Assembly: GCA_932521025.1 (NCBI GenBank)
Contig: OW051468.1
Coordinates: forward strand, 9,694,719-9,758,718
Direction: 5' to 3'
Length of the DNA stretch: 64,000 nt
Source of the DNA: Oscheius onirici
Taxonomy: Eukaryota > Nematoda > Chromadorea > Rhabditida > Rhabditidae
The notes beneath the pieces are model-generated. The model saw only the letters and a program-made list of their open reading frames with translations. It searched no databases and had not been told where the DNA came from. A program made the position numbers and the translations under genes. Each line of letters starts with the position of its first letter. Position 1 is the stretch's first letter. This document shows positions 23,691 through 35,800 of this stretch, piece by piece.

Positions 23691-25266
23691 TTAGTTGCGG
23701 TTCCAGAGACCCAGGGTACTGGTCTTCTTCTTGTTTTTGTCGCCACTGGAATCTCCGAGGTTTTCGATATTAAGTGAAGATTTAGAGTCTGAGCCATTTC
23801 TCAGGTCGGCGATCTGAATTCGTTTTTGAACAGAACATTGAGAAGAAATCGTACCTCGTTTTTAAGCTTCTCCAATTCAGCACGGCGGGAAATGATCAGC
23901 TCACGGAGCTCAATTTCACGGTTCGAGATCTAAAAAAGAATTTTTTCTAGCCGTACCCTCGACAGTTATACTTCGGTGCTTCTTTTCAGGATCTTGGTTT
24001 CGCGTTCCTTCATCTTCGTTTCAAAAGCAGCGTCTAGGTCTTGCTTCTTCTTCTGTAGTTCTAACTCCTTCCTTTTCGTGTCTTCTTCCATTTGAGTGAA
24101 CGGATCTCTGGAACTTCTGTTTATACCTTAGCCAATTCGGCCCTTTCGCAACTTTGAAATTGCAACATGAATTCAGAAAGTAAAAAAAGCCACCCACCGG
24201 TCACCAGAATGTTTGGGCAGCTTCTCCATTTGGGCGTAGCGGAAATTTTCGTAATGGACATTCCGAGTGACGTCGATCATGTCGATAAGATTGGTTCGCA
24301 CGATGAGATTTCTCAGGGGGATGAAGTCATTGTGATCAAGGTTTTCCACCTCGACTACGCCCCATGGATACTCGCGGTAACGAAGTTTACGTCCATTCTG
24401 CTCTCGGATAGTGTTACTGCCGACGACCGCAAAGGGGAGACGGCTTCGTAGCTGGGAGATATTATCCTACAATATACAGCGAGGTAAGATAGAAAAACAA
24501 GGCTTACATTGTCGGTATCGTCTTCGGTCTCTGGGAATTTGTATATCTTGATGTCGTGAGTCTTGATATCGCGATCTACTTGTTCCTTGAAGCGTTTCAA
24601 CTCTTCCTTGGTCAAACAATCTGCCTTGGCTATCACTGGAACTATGTTCACCTTCGAATGGAGTTGCTTCATGACTTCAATGTCGAGTGCTTTTAAGCTG
24701 AAGCAACGTTGATGAAATAAACAGGAACAAGACAAACCCATGTCCTGAAGGTTCAATGAAGTAAAGACACAGATGAACACATTTGTCGACAGTCTTCTCG
24801 CTTCGCTCGATTCGTGTCTCTTCGCAAAAGTATTCCAGATACTTGCCGTCGATGTAGTTGACTATGGGCTCCCAGCATTTGGAATTATTGACAGCATCGC
24901 CAAAGCCGGGAGTATCAACGAGCGTCAAATTGAGCGTTACACTATTCTCCACGAGGCGCACATTCTTCTCCTCGACGCGAACGGTAGATCCTCGACTGCC
25001 AGCCTTATCGGAATCCTTTAAATCGTTGATTTCCGCCAGAAATAGTGTGTTGATGAAGGTCGACTTTCCAAGACCGCTGCGACCTGAAGTGACAGAACGT
25101 TGTGGATAGAATTAGATAGCCAACCGACGACCATGAGGGTGAAATCGAAACCTTTCTTGATGGCTCGTCTGAAGACCTGATTTGGGAAGTTGGCGAATCC
25201 CCAGTATTGTTGAGGTTCTTTGGTAGCGCTGAGTCTCGAGTCATCGAGACGTGGAATACGACTCAT
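23691..25266 (-). CDS. Septin (filament-forming GTPase)
   Basis: A cytoskeletal GTPase of cytokinesis and cortical scaffolding. Domains in order: polybasic segment [18 protein letters not shown]-loop [16 protein letters not shown], switch region with [21 protein letters not shown]3 [12 protein letters not shown], septin signature [20 protein letters not shown]4 [11 protein letters not shown], then [24 protein letters not shown], and a C-terminal coiled coil ([20 protein letters not shown]...[15 protein letters not shown]). The length and long coiled coil fit the SEPT2/6/7 type groups; I cannot assign the subgroup. The ATG at 25266 follows TTTTGCAG by three bases, a candidate trans-splice acceptor. 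The tail ends [13 protein letters not shown]. Confidence 0.94.
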
Positions 25267-25833
25267 TCTCTGCAAAACTGGGATAGTAAAGAAGAGCCTG
25301 TGTGATGAAGAGCAACGAAAATCAATGTGGTACGGCCAGATGTGGCAGCTGCGCAGACCTTTCTTCGCGCGTTCGCTCTACCAAACGAACAGATGGTCAA
25401 GATAAATGAGAAGAGAAGAGGATTTTCAGAAAACGAAATCAATAAATTGAACAAAAAAGTTCTGAAGCCTATCGATTTCTCAGTTCTCTAGCATGAAACT
25501 GCTTCTAACTTCTGCAGCACATACTTCAAAAGTTATTTTATAGCAAAATGTGATGAAATTTGCTGTAAAAAAATATGAAGGAAAAACAGATTCAGCAAGA
25601 AACGAACAAGAAATTGAAACTTAACATTTTTTGAAATTGACTTCTTCGCGGCTTTGAAATTTATCTTCGCTGCAAGATCCACATCTCACAGTCCTTTAAC
25701 TAGATTGATCAAATTCTGACGAACTCTTTTTCCATTTCCTTCGTAGTTTCCTTCATTTTTTTCCTTTCTTTGCAGTTTACAACTCTAAAAAACTTGATTT
25801 TAGGAACCATCCTTATTCAAAGGGTCACAAAAA
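25267..25833. promoter_or_regulatory. Divergent gap septin / NSA2
   Basis: A 567-bp AT-rich stretch between the two start codons. It contains T-rich runs and a GATTTTAG acceptor-like site at about 25797-25803, 30 bp before the NSA2 ATG. No gene is seen. Confidence 0.4.
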
Positions 25834-26856
25834 ATGCCGCAGAACGATCACATCGACTTGCATCGAAAACGACATGGACGTAGGCTAGATTACGAAGAGC
25901 GCCTGTAAGTTTTTAGTCAATTTCTTTAATATACAACATCTACTAGGCGCAAGAAGCAGGCTCGTGCCGTCCATGAGCGTTCTAAGGTCTCCAAAAAGCT
26001 TCGTGGTCATAAGGCCAAGCTTTACCACAAAAAACGCTACTCGGAGAAAGTGGAAATGCGTAAACTTCTGAAGCAGCATGAAGAGAAGGAACAGAAGAGC
26101 ACAGTTGATACACCCGACAAGGTGAGATTAATTTGTTTGTCGGAAATACTGAAAATTTAGGGAGCAGTCCCCGCTTATTTGCTCGATCGTCAACAGCAGA
26201 CTTCTGGTACAGTTCTATCTAACATGGTCAAGCAGAAGAGAAAGGAAAAAGCCGTATGTTCGCTGTTTTCTGTGTATAAACGTCTCTCAGGGCAAATATC
26301 AAGTTCCTATTCCTCAAGTCAAAGCTGTCAGTGATGCCGAAGCCTTCAAAGTCGTCAAGACTGGAAAAACGAGGAGAAAGGGCTGGAAGAGGATGGTCAC
26401 CAAAGTAAGCTTACTATTTTTCTAGTAAATTTCTCGAGTTTCAGGTCACATTCGTTGGAGAGTCCTTCACTCGTAAGCCGGCCAAATTCGAACGTTTTAT
26501 TCGTCCAATGGGTCTTCGTTTCACTAAGGTTAGTCAATTTTGGGATTATATTCATCCGTAATCTTCTAGGCTCATGTCACACATCCCGAACTACAGACAA
26601 CATTCCATCTGCCAATTGTCGGAGTCAAGAAGAATCCCTCCAGTCAGATGTACACCTCTCTCGGTTCGGCAATTTACTTGTCATTTGATTTTACAACGAT
26701 ATTCCAGGCGTTATCACGAAAGGAACGATTATTGAAGTCAACGTATCGGAGCTCGGAATGGTCACACAAGGAGGAAAGGTCGTTTGGGGAAAGTACGCCC
26801 AAGTCACGAATAACCCCGAAAACGACGGCTGCATCAATGCTGTCCTGCTCATCTAA
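25834..26856 (+). CDS. NSA2: NSA2/TINP1 ribosome biogenesis factor
   Basis: A nucleolar pre-60S assembly factor needed for 27S pre-rRNA processing. Six exons, about 260 residues, the normal length. The start [20 protein letters not shown] is the highly conserved N-terminus, followed by [37 protein letters not shown], the linker [20 protein letters not shown] and [20 protein letters not shown]. The S8e-like beta-barrel follows: [60 protein letters not shown] and [20 protein letters not shown], ending AVLLI. Introns are 40-50 nt. The gene converges on the homeobox gene, with 102 bp between stop codons. Confidence 0.97.
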
Positions 26857-26958
26857 TCGTCTTCGTTATATACGCCTCTCCGATTGTTGTTCTGTTATTG
26901 TTATCTCAATGAATCCACGAAATTTTAAAAAGGTATTCTTTTATTTCAGAAGTAAGGA

Positions 26959-28031
<1,073 letters not shown>

Positions 28032-28206
28032 TAGAGGCTCTCTCAGCACTGTCGAGCTGAAGGCAACGCCTTCCAAAAGGCCTCAGGGGACCTGCGAAGA
28101 GCCAATCATGAAGCTTTCTACGGTTACTCTCACTCATAAACTTTTATCTTTTTCTCATATGTGACAATATTTACAGAAAGGATCACTTGAAAGGCGGGAA
28201 CAGTTC

Positions 28207-28925
28207 CTAGAAAGGTCCAATCGGACCGATCAGTAGGTCGATGTTGTTCTCTTCGCGAATGTCATTGTTCCAATCGAATCTGAAAGTCAATAACATGACT
28301 TATTTTCATAGCGATAAGAACCAGTTCTTTGTAATGTTTGTGCAGATTTCTAAGCCCGGGCTGATTGTTGGTCAATCAATGAATGACTAATACTTTGTTA
28401 GGTTCAAGGGTTAGTAGCAAGTTTCAGTCTTAACCTTTATAAGAGTCAGGCCAGAAGAATGACTATTCTGCACTCTTGATCATGATCTGACTGAACTCTA
28501 ACTTGCCCTGTTTTTGAGTAGTCTTCTCAAAGGACGAAAGATAACTTCAGGTCCAAATTAACAAAAAAAATGTGTCGGCTATTGAAAAGCTAATATTCCT
28601 TCCTTATTCTTTTCCTATCGGGACGTCAAAAGCAGTTTTTCGTTTGTTTTGTCTATGACCAAAGTTTTCGAAGCCCATAAAGAACAACCGAATAATCTCT
28701 GCAAATCTCTCTAGATCTTGGTAGAATTCAACAGAGTCTATAATAACTATTTTCCATGGGTATAACTGTTCTTAACTAAACCGCCTAGTCTTTCACGTGG
28801 TATGCCAAGAAGATGGTCTCTTGTCAAAAATAAACTTACTTGAAATCATTCGGTTTGATTGGAGAGGAGAAGACTGTAACTGAGAGAGCAAGAAGTAGGA
28901 GAAGACCGAACAGGTAGCTGGTCAT
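28207..28925 (-). CDS. Possible 52-residue secreted peptide
   Basis: Two exons (28840-28925, 28207-28279) joined by a 560-nt intron, with a clear donor (AA|GTAAGT) and acceptor (CTTTCAG). The product begins MTSYLFGLLLLLALSVTVFS, a good signal peptide with likely cleavage before SPIKPNDFK, leaving about 32 acidic residues ending IDLLIGPIGPF. No cysteines and no dibasic sites are present, so it is not a typical neuropeptide precursor. I recognise no family. The gene lies between the homeobox and aldo-keto reductase genes. Support comes from the signal peptide and clean splice sites only. Confidence 0.5.
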
Positions 28926-29282
28926 TCTAATCGAAGTGTTTTGATCCTTCGCCCAATGTCCTTCACTCTTTTATAGAACCAACTTGTTGACAAGAAGAAT
29001 GTCTCAAGATTCCGTCCCCTACTATCGGCAAAACAACCCAGCAGCCACGATTACGGTAGCAGACGATGAGTGGCGTTGAGAGGAGGATGAGACGCAGTTG
29101 TCGTTTCGTTTCGTCTCTCCCATGGGTATCCGGGCTGCCGAAAAGCACAATTTGCATGACGATTTGTCTGCCAGGGGCGGCTGTCATCGAAATCATTTGG
29201 GGAATCAATTATTCGCCTCGGAATGGATTTTACTTTTCAACAGCGGGAAATTCATATGGGGTGGGGGGGGGGGGGGAATCAG
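28926..29282. other. Intergenic gap with a G-tract
   Basis: No gene is supported. An almost unbroken run of about 18 G lies at about 29259-29277 (GGGGTG then a long G run), which could form a quadruplex on the plus strand and is prone to assembly error. Confidence 0.5.
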
Positions 29283-30904
29283 TCAGTGCTTTCTTTCCTC
29301 TTTGAACGGATCCTCCGGATGACCTGCCAGGCTGAAAAATAATATTTTTTTAGGGTTTTCTATAGTTTGCCCATTAACCAGTAATCAAGACTCACAACGG
29401 AATAGGCATGACCCTATGTCGATAAGGAGAACTCTCTAGCAGTTTTACGTCTTCAGGTTTCAGAGAAAAGTCGAAGAGCTCAAAGTTCTCTTTGACTCGT
29501 TCCTTCTTGACTGATTTTGGAATCACAGCAAAACCTCTGTCCATTACGTACCGCAGCAGAATCTAAAGGTCTGTCTGTGTAATCCAATCAAAACATTATG
29601 GTCACCTGGGCAGGACTCTTTCCGTATTTTCGAGAGAGTTCAAGGACGTTCTTGTCCTTCAGTGGACTCGGGTGATCTTCCCAAACAAGTGGACTGAAAT
29701 GAGAATTTTTTCAAGATAAAAGTTCTTGAATCTTTACTTTAAGGTTTTAAATCACTCACTTTCCATCCGCCATCGTGTATTTGAATTCGAGACGTCCAGC
29801 TGATCCCAGACTCGCATATGATGTCAAAGAGATATTGTACTTCTCACAGACGGCTTGCATCTCCAGCTGGGGACAGTAGATACTCATTTCCACCTGATGG
29901 TTGTGTATCGGAGCACTTGAAATTCGCATAACTCTCTCAATCTGCCCGATAGAGAAGTTCGAAACTCCGATAGCTCTTGTGAGCTTCTTGCTGTACAGCT
30001 CCTCGAAGACTCGCCACATTTCTTCAACAGAGACCGGGTATTCCGTTGGGGCAGACATGTCTGGCTGAATTTGTGAGATAACTGTCTGAGGAGCCGTAGT
30101 TTTCAGAACACAGTCTTTTAAAATTTGTTCGGTGACGTGTACTGTCAACTATACTTGGGCGTCGAGTCGAAAAGTCAAGTCACGAGCCGATTCGAGTCGA
30201 GTTCTGAACCGACCCGACCCGAGTCGAGTCGATTTGAGCCGGCTCGTGGGCCGAGTCGAGCCAATTTCAAACCGCGGCTCAAATCCTCTTCGATAAAGGA
30301 AGAGAATAAAATCAATGAAGAAACTTTTTTTTAATATTTCCGGTTTGTTGAGCCAACTAACCTTTAAAAATCGACTCGACTCGGCTCGAGTTGCCCAAGT
30401 ATACTGTCAGCGATCACTTCATAAATAATGAAATTCAATGCGGGAGACGATCCAAATTACATCGGATCACAAACCTTGAAAGCGCAGGGGTTATGGATGA
30501 GGTATAGATCCACGTAGTCCAATTGAAGTTTTCTGAGAGATTCCTTGAGAGCCGGTTCAATGTCAGCTGGTTTTAGATGAGTCGAGAAACACTATAAGGT
30601 TCTTTTTAAAGAAACAACTGGACAATGCCTTGGTGGTGATGAATAGATCCTCTCGTTTGACCAATCCCTCTTCGATCATCTCTTTTATGACGTCCCCTAC
30701 AGTTTTTTCATTCCCGTACAGTTCAGCTGTGTCTATTAGGCGGTATCCTTGTTTAATTGCATTCCTGATAGCACTTTTCAACTCTCCTTCTGCAGCCTAG
30801 ATGCCCTATTGAAAATAATCAAAAGCAATGCTGACCATCCAGGTTCCGAGACCAACTTGAGGCATTTTGACGCCATTTGAGAGAATAATTGACGGGGACG
30901 ACAT
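29283..30904 (-). CDS. Aldo-keto reductase
   Basis: An NADPH-dependent reductase of aldehydes/ketones with a TIM-barrel fold. The start [20 protein letters not shown] is typical. Next come [34 protein letters not shown], with the catalytic Asp and Tyr in DTAELYGNE, then [31 protein letters not shown], the exon [54 protein letters not shown] and a tail [27 protein letters not shown] that carries the IPKS NADPH contact. It ends [16 protein letters not shown]. The family catalytic His is expected in LIH, which is present. The long intron between NPCAFK and PDMSAP holds a hAT-like element (30150-30403). The substrate cannot be told. Confidence 0.92.
30150..30403. mobile_element. hAT-like MITE (family C, copy 1)
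   Basis: Terminal inverted repeats TATACTTGGGC at both ends. Flanking 8-bp direct repeats are CTGTCAAC (30142-30149) and CTGTCAGC (30404-30411), one mismatch, which fits the 8-bp target duplication of hAT-type transposons. The body is made largely of GAGTCGA/TCGACTC blocks, in both orientations. It is intronic in the aldo-keto reductase gene. A second copy lies at 44662-44990. No transposase is encoded. Confidence 0.9.
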
Positions 30905-31775
30905 TGGCAGATGTACGAGTGATTACGGACCGGGGCAGAGAGGGCGTAATTGTGAGGAACTAGTTCGCTCGAAACATTTAGCGAGATTTTGAGTGAAAGC
31001 AAAGGAGCGAAGGTCACACAGTCTTCTGGTTGAAGGAACGACTCCCACTTACTAATGAGGACTTCTATATACGACACGACTAGAATTTAAAAAAATGTAT
31101 GTCGAGAAGCATCAGAAGAAGGAGGAAGGCGGAAACGTCGAAAATCAGAAGAAACAATAGAACTAGAAAAATGTAAGCGGCGCCTAGAATAGAATAAAAA
31201 TCTCGTCCTCCTTCCTTGCAAAAGAATTTCCTTGCAATACTGTCCACCTTGTTTTGGATCTGGTGTTTGACGGCCTGAAGGTTTTTATTAGTTTTAAAGC
31301 AAGAACAGACACAAACCGCCGTGAATCCAACATTGAGCTCTTTATCCGAATAACCTCTTTGGAGATTCCTCCTGACGTATTTGTCGTCTGTCCGTCCGTA
31401 GTGGTGTCCGCAGTTGTCGAGACTGGCGTAACATGTCAAGTTTTGTCATGTTAATCTTTTATCGAATGAGATAGTTTTTTAGGAAAACGCATCTGGGGAA
31501 TCTAAACCATCTAAAGGGCAATGGTGTTTGGTAATCAAAACTTGGACAGCCGTAGTTACGTACGTGAGCGCCGAAGACGCAAGAGCGGCGAAAGCCGTCG
31601 TAGACGGCTGGTACAGAAATATAGTTGGGATGTGCCCTTTCCCCTCTATCTCTATTTTGAGTTTCTGTTCTTCTACAGAACATACTAATGAATATACTCT
31701 CTCACATTGAAAAAAAGTGGTTTTTAATATACTTTTTATTAAAGTTTGAAAGGTTTCTAAAAAGTTCATTCAATA
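30905..31775. other. Intergenic, mostly repeat
   Basis: No gene is supported. The right half is taken by two repeat blocks (about 31390-31460 and 31508-31615). A hydrophobic frame on the minus strand near 31080-31200 ([24 protein letters not shown]) has no start or splice context that I trust. Confidence 0.45.
31390..31615 (+). repeat. Dispersed hairpin repeat (family R, copy 1)
   Basis: Two blocks. The first (GTAGTGGTGTCCGC...GTCATGTTAATCTTTTAT) is shared with 5.1 kb. The second starts TCTAAAGGGCAATGG and ends with the perfect hairpin GCCGTC-GTA-GACGGC and then TGGTAC. The second block is shared with 47499-47630 (minus) and 50228-50484. It contains GAGCGCCGAAGACGC just before the terminal hairpin. 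No gene product is inferred. Confidence 0.85.
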
Positions 31776-31886
31776 ATGGATCTGCTGAGCGTGATGTTTC
31801 TTCTCATCCTCTGTCTCCCGCTTTTCATGCTTCTTGTCTGCTTCGCCAAGACGAAGAAGAAGAAGAAAAGACAGCCGACGACGTAA
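31776..31886 (+). CDS. Possible 36-residue single-pass membrane microprotein
   Basis: The frame reads MDLLSVMFLLILCLPLFMLL followed by VCFAKTKKKKKRQPTT and a stop: a strong hydrophobic segment directly followed by a polylysine cytosolic anchor. The stop overlaps a possible donor (ACGAC|GTAACG), and an acceptor at about 31979 (ATATTAG) would extend it in phase, so the protein could be longer. A charged frame at about 32035-32143 (SDKDEMKDSTSMTDASSEG..) also looks coding but cannot be joined with certainty. No family is recognised. Confidence 0.35.
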   Translation: MDLLSVMFLLILCLPLFMLLVCFAKTKKKKKRQPTT

Positions 31887-32837
31887 CGCTTTACCCAGCT
31901 ATCCACCAGACTAACTTGGCAACACCATCTGCAAATCCGAACTGGTAGATGAATGTAGTAGCAAAGACAAGAAATATTAGTCTTTGCTGTTCCACTCTAC
32001 TAATAATCTCCTCCAATTCCAAATACTTCGGACAAGGACGAAATGAAGGACTCAACATCGATGACAGACGCCTCCTCCGAGGGAATTGATGCTTCTGGGG
32101 CCAGGAAAAGACGACGGATCGAATCCAAAAGCCAAGATGAGTGAACCGACGAAGAGTCAACGCAAGAAGAACTAGCAGCTCAAGGGTCTGAGTATATGTG
32201 CAATAAAAATCTAAAAACTGTTAAGACTTCAATTTTTTCTGCATTCATGTATCAGAAGACAGAACAGTTATACTGCGTCACTTTCTCTTCGAACTGAATA
32301 AAGATCTAACTCTGACTATCAGGTCTGACTCTTCCCCTTTTAATTTCAACCACCAGCCGATTTCGTCGTCTAACGATGTTGTACCCCATTTCGTCCCCTA
32401 CAACAGTAATACAACTTTCCAAGTTTTTCGAAGTTCAAAACTTAATTGTGGCCTAAATTCTCGACAGGACATAACTTGTTGCCTGCGGCTTCAAAGTGCC
32501 AAGAGAGGACTTCAGAGTGCCAAGAGAGGGACTTGAAAACAGTGAAAAGTGGATTATTTCGAAAAACGGACGTCACAGCCGGATTCGTCGCAAAATTTCG
32601 ATAAAATAGTTGCCCTCAAATCCGCATTTTGACAGTGCAGAGGGGTTGAAAAGTTCGAAATACACTTCGGGCGACCTTAGCGTTTTAATAAGAGAGGATT
32701 GTGACTAGTCAGAACTTGTAACCGGCTTAATTTCCAGAAAATACAGTTTCTGGAAATATTTAATATAAAACCATAGGATATGTTATGTACAGAACCTGTA
32801 TTATCACTGGGGTTTGAGCAAATATTCCTCTGCTGAT
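31887..32837. other. Intergenic region before the myosin 3' end
   Basis: It contains the possible extra exon of the microprotein (32035-32143) and a tandem pair of about 22 bp at about 32489-32534 (AGTGCCAAGAGAGGACTTC repeated with small changes). The myosin 3' UTR must occupy the right end. Nothing else is seen. Confidence 0.4.
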
Positions 32838-35800
32838 CTATTCTCTGACATAATTTCCCGGGAACAATCCTGACCGGCCATTGAATTTTCCTGTCCACCA
32901 GCCACTTTCGTCTGAAACCAATAATATACACATAATCTTTTTGAACCAACGTTTTTCTATCAGTTCAACTTCTTCGTCTTTTCTGAAAGACAACTCGTCT
33001 GTATCTTGAGCATCATAATCGTAGAGCGCGTAGACGACCGGATGAAGACGCGGCTTCGCTGGAGGTTTTGGTTTTGGCGCTCTTTGAGGAGCATTCGCTC
33101 CATTTCCAACAGACATCGCAGCAAATGGAGTGGCCACACCTCCCATTTGAGCCGGATTAACTGAAAACAAATTGACAGATCTGTGTAATATCCCCAAGCC
33201 AGTATAATTTCAGGCATATAACAAGTTAAGGAAAAAGATGCTGACCGGAGTACTGTAATTTCGGCTGTTTAATGACTAAAATACACAAAAAGAGCAAAGA
33301 TGACTCACATCCTCCACCGCCATGAGCCGGCGCAACTGGCGTCGAGTCAGCGTTCGACGGTCTCCGATTGACAATCGAGGAAGGCAGTTGATCGGTGAGA
33401 CCATTATTGTCTCGCTTGTACGGGTTGTAGTTCTGTGGAGGAGGCGGCTGATTGAAGCTGGGACTGGGCATAGCCCCTCCGCTGATCGAATTCTTCTTTT
33501 GAGAAGTCCTTCTGGTGGAAATCCGTCTCGTATCTTCTTTTCTCTTGTATCCAGCAGCCGGACGTTGCATCGAAGGTCCTGAGAATACATTTATTAATTT
33601 CATGAAACGACTCACTTGTAGTATTCGCCAAGCCTGATCCAATGTTAACTGTCAGAGTGTTACTCTTTGTTATGAGTACAGTCCTGGAATCTCCAGATGG
33701 ATCTCTAAAAAAATGAAAATGATCCAAAAGACTCTTTTTCCTGCACATACTTCTGAAACAGAACAGTCCTCGTTCCGCCTCCAAAACGGGACTTTTTCAG
33801 CGTGATAGTATGTTGATTCTTGAATTCCAGCTGCAGAAGACCGCCATTTGTTCTCTCCTTGTACTTTTTACTGAACATTTGGGTTAGAGGAAGTGGAAAA
33901 AATAACCTCAGAGTGGTTAGAAATTCGGTCTTAAAAGGTGTTTCGATCAAAGAGGTGAAGTCGTCTCTTACATAGACAACGAGGAACTGAAAAAAAGATA
34001 ATATTGTTTTTATCTGAAACGAACATCGTCTTGGTATGGCGAAAGTCCAATGCATAGAATCTTAGGGAGATCTATCTGCCTAAATGATCGTTACAGTCCA
34101 CTATCTTTAAAGGGCTAACCTTTTGATGACCTCGACAATCTTTCCCTTATTCGGACCCTGCTTGGCCTTCTCCCTTCCGATAAAGGTCAGATTCTTTGAC
34201 GTGAGCAAAAGGTCCAGCTTGGAGACTTTGAATCGGCGGTCGTACTTATTGGCTGTCGCTGCGAATTCAACTCTTTCTCTTTTGCCAACCAAGGACTGAA
34301 ATTTGGATTTGTAAAGAATATTAACGATAAGAAATGCACGCCTGTCTCGGTCCTGTAGTATCTTTTTTCGAGACCAATTTACCTGCAATTCTGGATGATA
34401 CTCCAGTCCGATGTAGTCTCCAACAAAGTTTCGATTGAGTGAGAACCGTCTTCTTTCCTTCTTCCCAAAGAACAGATCAGACGCATTTTCCTTCTCCTTA
34501 GCATGTCGTTCTCTCGCGTGATGTTGTCTCCAAGCCTTCTGGATCACTCGGGCATACCCGTCATATCTTCTTTCACGCCTCTCTTCGAGCAAGAACAACT
34601 AAAGAAAACTGTGTGATCTGTACAAACACTTACAGATTCTGGATTCTTGATGAAAATCTTGCTCTTGCCCATCTGGTACTGATCCCTGTCCATATTCACA
34701 GCACGGATTATAATCTACGCGTTGCTAAATATTGCCCAATCAGATTCTTACCTCACAACCCTGTTTCGGATCACCTCGCCAATGTGGCCAGGTCTGCTCG
34801 CTCAGAATCGCATACCGCCAAAGAAACTTGGAAAAATCTCGTCTATATGCGAAGCCGGCTCTTCGGACCCGAATGTTTTCTCTCAAGCCAAGATATTCCA
34901 CCTGATGACGTACTCTTAACGTTCTCTGTTTTTCAATACTGTTTTGCGGCGCTACCTCTGATCCTCCCAATCACCTGCTCTCTTCGTCTCATTCGGCTTG
35001 ATACACCTCACGTAATGGGGAGTACACTTCATCAGAGAGTCCACCAGAACATTGGCTTGACTCTTAAAGAAAACTGATATAGGAGGTACCACTTGAGACT
35101 CACTCTAATTTTAAAAGAGAAAGTTGTCGGTCTTTTGCCAGCAGTCACAACCTGTTGATCAGCGAATAGGGAGCGGAGGAAGTTGCTGAAAGATAGAACA
35201 TTATTCATCAGGCATCTTTGTTAGATCATTTTTTAAATTTCGACTGTCCGGGACTCGAATCATTTCTCGAGAGAGTTATGACGGATACTTACTTTGAGCT
35301 CTGTTGCATAAGCAGGACCAGGTCAGAGTTCAAGACATCTCTATTCCGGTCACAAAAGCCATCGACATTGTAAAGTACCTACAAAAGTTTCTGGTTTTAT
35401 TCTTTTTGTCAAACTCACGTCTCCAGCGTAGTGTTTAATCAGAAAAGCACCAGCTCCTTGTTGGAAGTGAGGATGTTGACCTACTCGTTTCGTGAGACTT
35501 TGGAGCATCTGCTGGTCCACTCCTTCAGACTGTCCATGAATCTGAGCACATGTATCGTCAAGCAGAGCCATAATTCCTGGTGGATTCTTTCCTTCGATGA
35601 GATCACAGACAATTTTGTTGTTAAAATAGTCTATTTCTGTCCACTGGATTCCTTCCCGAACGTACTCTTCCTGCTCTGCCTTCAATGTCAGTTCAATGAA
35701 AATCTGTTGCAGCTTCTCATTTACAAAGTTGATGCTAGAGAGAACATTTATCCGGTTTGCTTATTGGAACTCACCAGAATTGCTCAAAGCCATTACTGTC

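Noticed and set aside
30146-30148. Use of the hAT-like element boundary as a splice acceptor in the aldo-keto reductase gene
   Set aside because: At first the element seemed to abut an exon, but the segment up to about 30081 is intronic: joining NPCAFK directly to [17 protein letters not shown] is in phase and fits the family better.
34613-35077. 154-codon plus-strand frame
   Set aside because: It lies antisense to myosin neck and motor exons and has no independent similarity.
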